Source: JBCDBL01 sp039183635
Lineage (GTDB): Bacteria; Pseudomonadota; Alphaproteobacteria; Caulobacterales; Parvularculaceae
NCBI GenBank assembly: GCA_039183635.1
Contig: JBCDBL010000016.1
Span: 1 to 39,896, forward strand
DNA: 39,896 nt
Reading direction: 5' to 3'
The translations under genes were made by a program, and so were the position numbers. Shown piece after piece: positions 1 through 7,175 of this stretch. Numbering within the stretch: position 1 is the stretch's first letter; every line of letters starts with the position of its first letter. The notes beneath the pieces were generated by a model. That model saw only the letters and a program-made list of their open reading frames with translations, did no database searches and was not told where the DNA came from.

Positions 1-1639
1 AAGCAAACGCACCGCGTTCCGCCATTTGATAATCCGGCTCAAGAAGGTATTCAGCCGTATCCACGCCGATGCCGCCGGCGCCGACAATGACGCACCGCCG
101 CCCCGCTATAACGGCGCGGGATAAAATATCTTCATATGTTGCAACACAAGGGTGATTGGCGCCCGGCACATTCAAAGGCCTCGGCGATACGCCGGTCGCA
201 TCGATGATCTCATTAAACCCATGAAGATCGTCAAATGTCGGCTTGATCGACAGGCGCACATTAACGCCAGCATCCCCTAGCCGGGTCGTCAAATACCGTA
301 AGAATGCGCCGAACTCCCCTTTCCCCGGAACCATGCGGGCAAGATTAAGTAAGCCGCCAAGACGGGCCTGTTGTTCAAACAACGTCACATCATGGCCTCT
401 TTCCGCCGCTTCCGCAGCCGCCGCCATGCCGGCGACGCCGCCCCCTATGACGGCGACCCGCAATGATCGCCTTGTTTGAAAGTTGGGAAACTCTATCTCT
501 CGCCCCGCCCGCGGGTTCACGAGACAACTGGGCGGCTCCTCAATAAATATACGGTCTAGGCACGCCTGATTGCAGGCGATGCACGTGTTGATGCGGTCCG
601 CTCTCCCCTCTTTTGCTTTGCGCACAAAGTCCGGGTCAGACAACATTTGTCTTGATAGGGATATAAAATCTGCATCTCCATTTTTCAGAAGAGTTTCTGC
701 AATGTGAGGATCATTAATGCGATTTGACGCGATAACAGGGGCCGAGATGATCCCTCGTAAAGCCGCAGTTTCTTTCGCAAAAGCGGCGCGCGGCGTGATT
801 TGTGCGACAGTGGGAACGCGCGATTCATGCCACCCGACACCTGTATTAAAGGCATCAACGCCTTCGTCCTCCAATGTCCGAGCGAGGTCGAAAACCTCAT
901 GACGCGTCATCCCATCTTCAACGAGATCAAGGACGGAAATGCGAAAGATAAGGGGAATGCTGCGCCCGATGCGCCGCCGTATCCTGCGTATAATGTCTAC
1001 GGCAAATCGCTTACGGTTCGCCCACGCACCGCCATACCTGTCATCCCTGCTATTTGTTCTGGGAGCGAGGAACTGATTAATGAGATACCCTTCCGACCCC
1101 ATGATCTCAACGCCGACATACCCGCAATCAATGGCGAATTCAGCGGCGTTGGCAAACGCTTCAACGACCTCCTCAACCTCCGTTGTTTCCAAAGCACGAG
1201 GCATAAACTTGTTGATGGGCGAACGAATGCCAGAGGCGCCAACGCAATCGGCGCTATGGGCGTATCGGCCGGCATGGAGAAGTTGAGCGAAGAAAGGCGC
1301 CCCCGCACTGCACACGGATGATGTAAGTGCGCGCTGATATTCGCGATCCAGGTGATCGGGGTGCATAACAAGAGCATCAGGCTCAAAGCGACCGGGCAGA
1401 TCCGGTGAAAATCCGCCCGAAATAATGGCGCCGACCCCGCCCTCCACCCGTGCGCGATAGAATGCGATTTCACGCTCAAGAGCCCTATCAAGAGTTTCAA
1501 AGCGCGTATGCATCGCCCCCATGATCACCCTGTTGGCGATCTCGGCCTCACCGATACGCCCAGGGCTTAACATGAGCGGAAATTGCGCACCCGCGCCGCC
1601 TGTACGATCGGTTGATATGTCTTCAGGAACGCATTGCAT
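1..1639 (-). CDS. fadH: 2,4-dienoyl-CoA reductase, FadH type (C-terminus cut by window edge)
   Basis: NADPH-dependent flavoenzyme that reduces 2,4-dienoyl-CoA to enoyl-CoA. I translated the minus strand from the ATG at 1639; the frame stays open for 546 codons to the left edge, where the family (about 670 residues) would need roughly 120 more. The N-terminal Old-Yellow-Enzyme barrel carries the FadH signatures GSEGYLINQFLAP and NTGVGWHESRVPT; the latter holds the His used in E. coli FadH. A [4Fe-4S] motif follows with Cys353, Cys356, Cys360 and Cys372, then a dinucleotide fold beginning VAVIGGGVAGMAAA. The start lies 12 bases from the palindrome at 1651-1666, and I see no clear ribosome site. 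The gene is divergent from the broken hydratase at 1669. In this setting it may reduce a cyclic or conjugated dienoyl-CoA rather than an ordinary fatty acyl dienoyl-CoA; that is inference. Confidence 0.92.
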   Translation of the reverse strand, partial: MQCVPEDISTDRTGGAGAQFPLMLSPGRIGEAEIANRVIMGAMHTRFETLDRALEREIAFYRARVEGGVGAIISGGFSPDLPGRFEPDALVMHPDHLDREYQRALTSSVCSAGAPFFAQLLHAGRYAHSADCVGASGIRSPINKFMPRALETTEVEEVVEAFANAAEFAIDCGYVGVEIMGSEGYLINQFLAPRTNSRDDRYGGAWANRKRFAVDIIRRIRRRIGRSIPLIFRISVLDLVEDGMTRHEVFDLARTLEDEGVDAFNTGVGWHESRVPTVAQITPRAAFAKETAALRGIISAPVIASNRINDPHIAETLLKNGDADFISLSRQMLSDPDFVRKAKEGRADRINTCIACNQACLDRIFIEEPPSCLVNPRAGREIEFPNFQTRRSLRVAVIGGGVAGMAAAAEAAERGHDVTLFEQQARLGGLLNLARMVPGKGEFGAFLRYLTTRLGDAGVNVRLSIKPTFDDLHGFNEIIDATGVSPRPLNVPGANHPCVATYEDILSRAVIAGRRCVIVGAGGIGVDTAEYLLEPDYQMAERGAFA

Positions 1640-1650
1640 AAGCCATTTTA

Positions 1651-1666
1651 TGTAAATATATTTACA
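1651..1666. promoter_or_regulatory. Perfect palindromic operator, site 1
   Basis: TGTAAATATATTTACA is a perfect 16-base palindrome in the 29-base gap between the divergent fadH (start 1639) and hydratase (start 1669) reading frames. Two one-mismatch copies occur in the badH-pimF gap. A TetR-, MarR- or GntR-type dimer is the likely ligand. The protein is not encoded in this window. Confidence 0.75.
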
Positions 1667-1668
1667 TT

Positions 1669-2464
1669 ATGTCAAATCAATCCCACCCCGAGCCACCGAT
1701 TTTAGCGCTGCCTCAAGGCTGCATATACGAACTGCGTCTTAACCGGCCTCACCGCTTGAACGGCTTCACAGACGCACTTGCACGTGCGTTACTAAGCCAT
1801 GTTGAAAGCGCCGAGCGCGACCCTGACATCAGGGTGCTGTTGATTACAGCAAACGGCGGCGTCTTCTCATGCGGGATGGATTTGGATGATTTGCTGCAAG
1901 ATGGACATGAGGCAGTTGATATTCTGCGGCGTGTTGGAAACCTTATACAACCCTTTGATCCGTAAACTTGTGAATGCACGATTTCCTGTCGTTGTTGCGC
2001 TGAATGGCGTGGCCGCAGGCGGCGCCGCTGGACTTGTCCTCGCAGCAGATTTCGTTATCGCGGCGGAAGATGCAAAATTGATAAGCGCATTTTCTAAAAT
2101 AGGCCTTATACCCGATTGCGGCGTGAGCTGGGCGGCCGTGCGCAAGCTCGGTTACGCCCGCGCCATGAGCTTTTCGCTCCTTGAAAGAACAATTGAAGCG
2201 AGGGAAGGCGCAGCGCTCGGTCTCTTTTGCGATGTCGTCCCCCCTGTCGAGCTGCGCCAACGAGCTATCGCATTGTCAAAAGACTTGGCCGCCGCCTCTG
2301 CGACGTCCGCCAGCCTTACAAAGGCCGCTTTGAATGCAGCGCTCTGCGCGCCTCTGGACACTCAACTGGAAACAGAAAAAAATCTACAAGGCGATGCGTT
2401 TGGAGCTTCTGATTTTTTAGAAGGGGTAAAAGCGTTTTATGAGAAGCGATCGCCAAAATTCTAA
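1669..2464 (+). pseudogene. Enoyl-CoA hydratase/isomerase family protein, frameshifted
   Basis: Two reading frames together make one crotonase-fold protein of about 265 residues. The first (1669-1965) gives the N-terminus with LNRPHRLNGFTDAL and the oxyanion-hole segment GVFSCGMDLDDLL, then stops at TAA 1963-1965. The second, shifted by +1, continues with NARFPVVVALNG, GVAAGGAAGLVLAADFVIA, FSKIGLIPDCGVSW and the usual C-terminal FLEGVKAFYEKRSPKF. Removing one base near the CCCTTT run at 1951-1956 would join them seamlessly. The IGLIPD segment, with Asp where classical hydratases have Glu, resembles PaaG-type isomerases. The codon pattern of the second half is intact, so the lesion is recent or a sequencing error. 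The start is 2 bases after the palindrome at 1651-1666, so any transcript would be nearly leaderless. It converges on the badK-like gene with 7 bases between the stops. Confidence 0.8.
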
Positions 2465-2471
2465 GCATCGC

Positions 2472-3257
2472 TCAGTGATTGCGGCTAATAAACTCTTTGA
2501 CAAGACGTTTTGTTTCATCCTCGTCGGCTAGACGCGCAATCTGCTCAATTTCCGCTGAAGCCGCCGCGTCACCCTCGAAACGAAAACACGCTTTGGCCGC
2601 CAGCAAAGCAGACGCCGGTCGTGCTGCAAGTTTTTCGATAAAGCGCGTCATTTCTGTTTCAGCTTGATCTGCGCCGACAACGAGGTCGACAAGCCCAAGG
2701 CCGAGCGCCTCATCCGGCTTTAAAATCGCCCCAGTTAAGATAAGCTTGCGTGCAGTCGTCATTCCAGTAATTTGGCGTAAACGGAACGTTCCGCCTGCTG
2801 CTGGAATCAACCCCAAGCCAGTTTCCGGCAAACCCAAGCGGGCTTGATCGGACGCCAATCGAAAGTCGCACGCCAGCGCAAGCTCCAACCCGCCGCCCAT
2901 TGCGGCGCCGTCGATTTCAGCAACCGTAATTATATTGAGCTTTGCAACCCTTTCAGTTGTTTCCTGAACACGACCTGCAAAAGCGCGCATCGCCGCCGCC
3001 GGATTACTCTGGGAAAACAGCCGGTTGACTTCGTTAAGGTTCGCGCCGGCGCAGAATACGCCGGCGCGACCGGAAAAGCTGAGTACTGAAATGGAAGAAC
3101 GCCGCTCGATATAATCAAGGGCGCGATGGATATCATCCATCAAAGCCCCTCCAATCGGGTTAGCTTTCCCAGAGGCGAGCGTCAGACGCGCCCAAGCGCC
3201 CCGCTCTGTTAGCTTCAAATCCGTGAAGCTGGGTGTTGCTTTCTGTTCAGGCGCCAT
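2472..3257 (-). CDS. Enoyl-CoA hydratase, probable cyclohex-1-enecarboxyl-CoA hydratase (BadK-like)
   Basis: Crotonase-fold hydratase of 261 residues. Both catalytic glutamates of classical enoyl-CoA hydratase are present: Glu125 in MGGGLELALACDF and Glu145 in GLPETGLGLIPAAGGTFRL, 20 residues apart as in rat hydratase. The oxyanion-hole segment is GVFCAGANLNEV. I start at 3257 because this ATG overlaps the badI stop by 11 bases, suggesting translational coupling; an in-frame ATG at 3293 would overlap by 47. Third gene of the minus-strand operon badH-badI-this. In Rhodopseudomonas, BadK hydrates cyclohex-1-enecarboxyl-CoA to 2-hydroxycyclohexanecarboxyl-CoA, and the neighbours argue for that step. 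The N-terminal LTLASGKANPIGG also recalls cyclohexadienecarbonyl-CoA hydratases. The family call is firm and the substrate is inferred. Confidence 0.82.
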   Translation of the reverse strand: MAPEQKATPSFTDLKLTERGAWARLTLASGKANPIGGALMDDIHRALDYIERRSSISVLSFSGRAGVFCAGANLNEVNRLFSQSNPAAAMRAFAGRVQETTERVAKLNIITVAEIDGAAMGGGLELALACDFRLASDQARLGLPETGLGLIPAAGGTFRLRQITGMTTARKLILTGAILKPDEALGLGLVDLVVGADQAETEMTRFIEKLAARPASALLAAKACFRFEGDAAASAEIEQIARLADEDETKRLVKEFISRNH

Positions 3258-4035
3258 CGCGCGCCTTGCGAAATTCCGGCGCCCGCTTTTCATTAAACGC
3301 CTGCACGCCTTCTTTCGATTCCGCCGTATCGTAGTAAAGCGACAAGGCCTGCATTCCCATAAAGGAAATACCGCGAATCATCTCTGTGTCTGCATTAAAA
3401 GACCGTTTTGCAAGCGCGATGGCCGTCGGGCTTTTCGCCACAATTTCCGCCGCCCAAGCTTCGACTTCCGCATCCAGTTGATCATCCGGCACAACCTTGT
3501 TCACAAGGCCCATTTGACAGGCTTCTTCTGCCGTATACCGACGGCATAAGTACCATATCTCACGCGCTTTCTTCTCACCAACATTGCGGGCGAGAAGCGC
3601 TGTTCCAAAACCGGCGTCGACCGAACCCATCTTGGGGCCGACTTGTCCAAACTTTGCAGATTCGCACGCAATGGTAAGATCGCAGAGCGTCGCCAAAACA
3701 TTACCCCCGCCAATAGCGTACCCGCTCACCTTTGCGATCACCGGGATGGGAATATCACGGATAACGCTCTGCAGATCCTCTATGGCGAGGCCCACTGTGC
3801 CCCGCCCGTCATATTGACCGACATGGTCGGATTGGTCCGCGCCAACGCAAAACCCGCGATCGCCTGCGCCGGATAAAATAGCAACGCCGACCTTACGATC
3901 CCAACCCGCTCTGCGAAAGGCATCGATCAGCTCATCAACGGTTCTTGGCGTGAACGCATTCAACTTGTCCGGACGGTTGATCGTAATGTGTGCAATCCCA
4001 TCTGCAACTTCGAAAAGAATTTCTTTATAGTCCAT
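3247..4035 (-). CDS. badI: 2-ketocyclohexanecarboxyl-CoA hydrolase
   Basis: Ring-cleaving hydrolase converting 2-ketocyclohexanecarboxyl-CoA to pimeloyl-CoA. The 262-residue protein is a close relative of MenB within the crotonase family, but its diagnostic segments match BadI of R. palustris as I remember it: YDGRGTVGL, then VIAKVSGYAIGGGNVLATL, FGQVGPKMGSVDAGFGTALL and EKKAREIWYLCRRY. MenB has GGGHVL where this has GGGNVL. Adjacency to badH supports BadI over a menaquinone role, since nothing else here concerns quinones. A strong ribosome site (AGGAG) precedes the ATG, which lies 9 bases after the badH stop. The C-terminal codons overlap the start of the downstream hydratase. Confidence 0.93.
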   Translation of the reverse strand: MDYKEILFEVADGIAHITINRPDKLNAFTPRTVDELIDAFRRAGWDRKVGVAILSGAGDRGFCVGADQSDHVGQYDGRGTVGLAIEDLQSVIRDIPIPVIAKVSGYAIGGGNVLATLCDLTIACESAKFGQVGPKMGSVDAGFGTALLARNVGEKKAREIWYLCRRYTAEEACQMGLVNKVVPDDQLDAEVEAWAAEIVAKSPTAIALAKRSFNADTEMIRGISFMGMQALSLYYDTAESKEGVQAFNEKRAPEFRKARDGA

Positions 4036-4044
4036 ATCAAGCTC

Positions 4045-4812
4045 CTATCCGTGCATCGTCAGGCCGCCGGAAACACTAACTGTCTGCCCGGTAATGAATG
4101 ACGCGGCATCTCCGGCCAGAAAAGCGACAAGCCCTGCAAGATCGTTGGGGTGGCCTAAGCGCTTCATGGGAATAGCGCGCTTCAGGCCTTCATAAATTTT
4201 CTGGCCCGCCTCCCCTTCGCCAAGTTGCGCGTGCAACAGCGGCGTATCTGTGGGCCCTGGGCAAACAGCGTTTGCGGTGACGCCAGATCGGGCAAGCTCA
4301 CGCGCCAGCGTTTTGGCGAAGGCGATCATGCCCCCTTTGCAAGCAGAATAAACCGCCTCCCCGGATGAACCGACACGCCCGGCGTCGGAGGCGATATTGA
4401 TAATTCGGCCAAACTGACGTTCGACCATGCCGGGAACCACGAGATGGGTGAGGCCAATCGGACCGCGTAAATTAATCGCGATAACTTTGTCCCAAAGCTC
4501 CGTATCGGTATCGATAAAATTCACAATACGGTCCCACCCGGCGTTATTGACAAGGATATCGACGCCGCCAAACGCTTTGGCCGCTTTTTCGATCGCGAGC
4601 CGATTAGCTTCGTCAGAGGCGACATCCGCCTCAACCGCGAATGCTTCGCCGCTGACGCCGGCGCCCGCCAGCTCCTGACAAACGCCCTCCGCCTGCCTTA
4701 ACGAAATGTCGGAGACCACGACATTGCAGCCATCTTTTGCAAGCGCTTTTGCGATCGCCGCGCCAATACCGCTTCCGCCGCCTGTGACCAGGGCTGTCCG
4801 TCGATGCGCCAA
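4045..4812 (-). CDS. badH: 2-hydroxycyclohexanecarboxyl-CoA dehydrogenase (SDR family)
   Basis: NAD-dependent short-chain dehydrogenase of 255 residues that oxidises 2-hydroxycyclohexanecarboxyl-CoA to the 2-keto thioester. It has the cofactor motif TGGGSGIG near the N-terminus, NNAG in VDILVNNAGW, the catalytic Ser in INIASDAGRVGSSGEAVY and the YSACKGG Tyr-x3-Lys pair. The C-terminus ASFITGQTVSVSGGLTMHG closely resembles R. palustris BadH. Translation starts at a TTG (4812) with AAAGGA about 9 bases upstream; the nearby ATG is out of frame. First gene of the minus-strand operon. An operator copy lies at 4838-4853, just upstream of the start, so repression is expected. Confidence 0.92.
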   Translation of the reverse strand: MAHRRTALVTGGGSGIGAAIAKALAKDGCNVVVSDISLRQAEGVCQELAGAGVSGEAFAVEADVASDEANRLAIEKAAKAFGGVDILVNNAGWDRIVNFIDTDTELWDKVIAINLRGPIGLTHLVVPGMVERQFGRIINIASDAGRVGSSGEAVYSACKGGMIAFAKTLARELARSGVTANAVCPGPTDTPLLHAQLGEGEAGQKIYEGLKRAIPMKRLGHPNDLAGLVAFLAGDAASFITGQTVSVSGGLTMHG

Positions 4813-4837
4813 CTTTTCATCCTTTCGATAAAATTAA

Positions 4838-4853
4838 TGTCAATATATTTACA
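4838..4853. promoter_or_regulatory. Palindromic operator, site 2 (badH side)
   Basis: TGTCAATATATTTACA on the plus strand is TGTAAATATATTGACA read toward badH, one mismatch from the perfect palindrome at 1651. It ends 25 bases before the badH TTG start. Upstream on the same strand is TTGACC (4875-4870). About 18 bases on, TAAATA-like sequence inside the operator could serve as the -10, so binding would block the promoter. The promoter reading is tentative; the repeat itself is plain. Confidence 0.72.
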
Positions 4854-4966
4854 TTAATTCCGGTAAAAGGGTCAATTGATCAATGTGCAAAAATTTCTCT
4901 GAAGTCGGCATGCTCCTATCCGTGGGTCCCGCGCAGCGAAAGCGCCTTTTCACCCACATGCCTATA

Positions 4967-4982
4967 TGTAAATATATTGACA
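4967..4982. promoter_or_regulatory. Palindromic operator, site 3 (pimF side)
   Basis: TGTAAATATATTGACA, the same sequence as site 2 but in the opposite orientation, 78 bases before the pimF start. Sites 2 and 3 are mirror images 129 bases apart in the badH-pimF gap, each with its TTGACA half pointing toward the gene it serves. Confidence 0.75.
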
Positions 4983-5004
4983 TATTAGAGATCTGATCTA
5001 TTCA
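4977..5004 (+). promoter_or_regulatory. Candidate sigma-70 promoter of the pim operon
   Basis: A consensus -35 TTGACA (4977-4982) is formed by the right end of operator site 3. After 16 bases comes TATTCA (4999-5004) as a modest -10. A transcript starting near 5011 would leave a leader of about 50 bases before the pimF ATG. The -35 lies in the operator, so binding would exclude RNA polymerase. Inferred from sequence only. Confidence 0.45.
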
Positions 5005-5060
5005 GTGGAATAGGATAGTTCGTATTCCAATGCGATGGTCGCTTCAGGGGTCATATAACA

Positions 5061-7175
5061 ATGAGTTCGATACAATCAGACCAAGCGGTGCATTGTGAAA
5101 TTCATGACCGCATCGCCTTTGTAAAGATCGCCAACCCACCGGTGAATGCGGCGTCTCACGCCGTGCGTTTTGGTCTTGTGAATGCGGTTAACGAATTTTC
5201 AAACCGGGCGGATATCGACCTCATTGTGCTTATAGGGTCCGGTCGTACGTTCATCGCGGGCGCCGACATTCGAGAATTCGGAAAGCCGTCCCAAGCGCCC
5301 TCCCTGCCCGATGTTACGGCGGCCATTGAAGAATGCCCTAAACCCGTTCTCACCGCCCTGCATGGCGCGGTGCTGGGGGGCGGACTGGAAATCGCCCTGG
5401 CGGCGCATTATCGCATCGCCCTTGCAACAACCCAATTCGGATTCCCGGAGGTGACATTGGGCTTGCTGCCCGGCGCTGGCGGCACGCAACGCCTCCCGCG
5501 CCTCGCGCCCATGTCGGACGCGATCCGCCTTATCACCACCGGCGCTAAAATCGGGGCCCAGGAGGCCCAAAGCCTTGGCGTCATCGACAAGATTGTGGAA
5601 GGCGAAGACCTCCACGCCGCAGCTCTTGAGTTCTCATACTCAATTATTCGTGATGGAAAGCCGGTTCGGCGCACAGGCGATAGACCATGCCGTACGCCGG
5701 CCCCCGACGTTTTCACAAAAGCCCGTACAATGCTTGCAGACAAAACACGCGGACAGATTGCGCCTTTGGCCGCCCTTGAAGCCCTTGAAGCGGCGGCGAC
5801 CTCGCCATTCTCTGAGGGACTTGCGAAAGAGCGCGCACTTTTCCTTAATCTTATGGCCTCGCCGCAACGACAGGCTCTCATTCACGCCTTCTTTTCAGAA
5901 CGCGCCGCAGCGCGCCCGCCGGAACTCACCGGCGTTGATCCGTGTTCTATTCAAACTATTGGCGTCATCGGCGGCGGGACGATGGGCGCCGGTATTGCAA
6001 CAGCAGCGCTTCTGGCCGGTTTCTGCGTTACGTTGGTCGAACAGAACGCCGAGGGCGCAAAACAAGCAAGCGATACGGTGGAAAATCACCTCAAAGGCGC
6101 CGTTAAACGAGGAAAGCTGTCTGAGGAGGCTTTTGAGACAATCTGTAAGCATCATTTTCAAGCCGTCGAAGAGTACGACAGTTTAGAGGAAACCGACCTT
6201 GTCATTGAGGCCGTCTTTGAAAGCATGGACGTTAAACGAGACGTGTTTACACGCCTTGATGAGGTGTGCAAAGAAGGTACTGTTCTTGCAACCAACACGT
6301 CCTATCTAAACCTTAACGAGATCGCACACTTTACAAAACGGCCTGGCGACGTGGTTGGGTTGCACTTTTTCTCTCCTGCCCATGTTATGCGCTTGCTAGA
6401 GGTTGTCCCCGCCGATGCGACACGAGCGGAGGTGTTGGCGACGGGATTCGCCGTCGCCAGACGCCTAGGCAAAGTTGCGGTGCGCGCAGGCGTTTGCGAC
6501 GGTTTTATCGGCAACAGGATCCTCGCTCATTATCGTAAAGCCCTTGATGGCGCTGTGCTCGCCGGGGCCAGCCCCTACGACATTGACAAAGCGCTTACCG
6601 AGTTTGGTCTTGCTATGGGGCCGTACGCCGTCAGCGATCTTTCAGGCCTCGACATTGGCTGGGCCAACCGCAAACGACTGGCCCCATCGCGCGACCCCCG
6701 CGAACTATATGCTGAGTTTGCGGATAAACTCTGTGAGATGGAGCGCTTTGGCCGCAAAAGCGGCCGCGGTTTCTACGTTTACGGAGAAGGCGGGGCTGAA
6801 GAAGATCCGGAAGTTCTGGATATCATCGCCATCGAACGCGCCGCCAAAGGCATCAATCCTAATTATCTTGATACAGAAGAAATTATCGCCCGTTTTATGG
6901 CGGCGATGATTAACGAGGCGGCAAGAGTTATTGAAGAAGGCGTCGCGGCCCGCCCGCTTGATGTTGATGTCACATTGATAAATGGCTACGGCTTTCCACG
7001 CTGGCGTGGCGGACCGATGCACTATGCCGACACCATAGGCGTTAAAAAGGTTCTGGAAGATATTGAACGCTTCGCAAAGGAAGACAGTTTCCTCTGGCGG
7101 CCAGCCCCTTTATTGCGACAATTAGCTAAAGACGGACAAACTTTTTCAAGTTTAAACGAGCGCCGCTCCCCATGA
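5061..7175 (+). CDS. pimF: Enoyl-CoA hydratase / 3-hydroxyacyl-CoA dehydrogenase fusion (PimF-like)
   Basis: Multifunctional beta-oxidation protein of 704 residues. The N-terminal crotonase domain (about 1-190) has both hydratase glutamates, Glu110 in GGGLEIALAA and Glu130 in FGFPEVTLGLLPGAGGTQRL. A linker of about 100 residues leads to the NAD-binding domain with the GxGxxG stretch IGGGTMGAG at about 303-310 and the catalytic His435 in GLHFFSPAHVMRLLEVV. Two C-terminal dehydrogenase domains follow, including GFIGNRIL and GYGFPRWRGGPMHYAD. It would hydrate 2,3-didehydropimeloyl-CoA and oxidise the product to 3-oxopimeloyl-CoA. First gene of a tight five-gene operon. FadJ-type proteins share this layout, but the gene order pimF-B-C-D-E points to dicarboxylyl-CoA substrates. 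Confidence 0.88.
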   Translation: MSSIQSDQAVHCEIHDRIAFVKIANPPVNAASHAVRFGLVNAVNEFSNRADIDLIVLIGSGRTFIAGADIREFGKPSQAPSLPDVTAAIEECPKPVLTALHGAVLGGGLEIALAAHYRIALATTQFGFPEVTLGLLPGAGGTQRLPRLAPMSDAIRLITTGAKIGAQEAQSLGVIDKIVEGEDLHAAALEFSYSIIRDGKPVRRTGDRPCRTPAPDVFTKARTMLADKTRGQIAPLAALEALEAAATSPFSEGLAKERALFLNLMASPQRQALIHAFFSERAAARPPELTGVDPCSIQTIGVIGGGTMGAGIATAALLAGFCVTLVEQNAEGAKQASDTVENHLKGAVKRGKLSEEAFETICKHHFQAVEEYDSLEETDLVIEAVFESMDVKRDVFTRLDEVCKEGTVLATNTSYLNLNEIAHFTKRPGDVVGLHFFSPAHVMRLLEVVPADATRAEVLATGFAVARRLGKVAVRAGVCDGFIGNRILAHYRKALDGAVLAGASPYDIDKALTEFGLAMGPYAVSDLSGLDIGWANRKRLAPSRDPRELYAEFADKLCEMERFGRKSGRGFYVYGEGGAEEDPEVLDIIAIERAAKGINPNYLDTEEIIARFMAAMINEAARVIEEGVAARPLDVDVTLINGYGFPRWRGGPMHYADTIGVKKVLEDIERFAKEDSFLWRPAPLLRQLAKDGQTFSSLNERRSP

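Noticed and set aside
997..1500. Open frame of 167 codons on the minus strand
   Set aside because: It lies out of frame inside fadH, whose frame gives a convincing FadH sequence throughout; this is a shadow.
3247..4035. MenB (dihydroxynaphthoyl-CoA synthase) as the identity of this crotonase
   Set aside because: The protein is similar to MenB, but GGGNVLATL, YDGRGTVGL and adjacency to badH fit BadI better, and no menaquinone gene is near.
5199..5881. Long minus-strand frames opposite pimF
   Set aside because: They are shadows created by the strong codon bias of the real hydratase domain on the plus strand.
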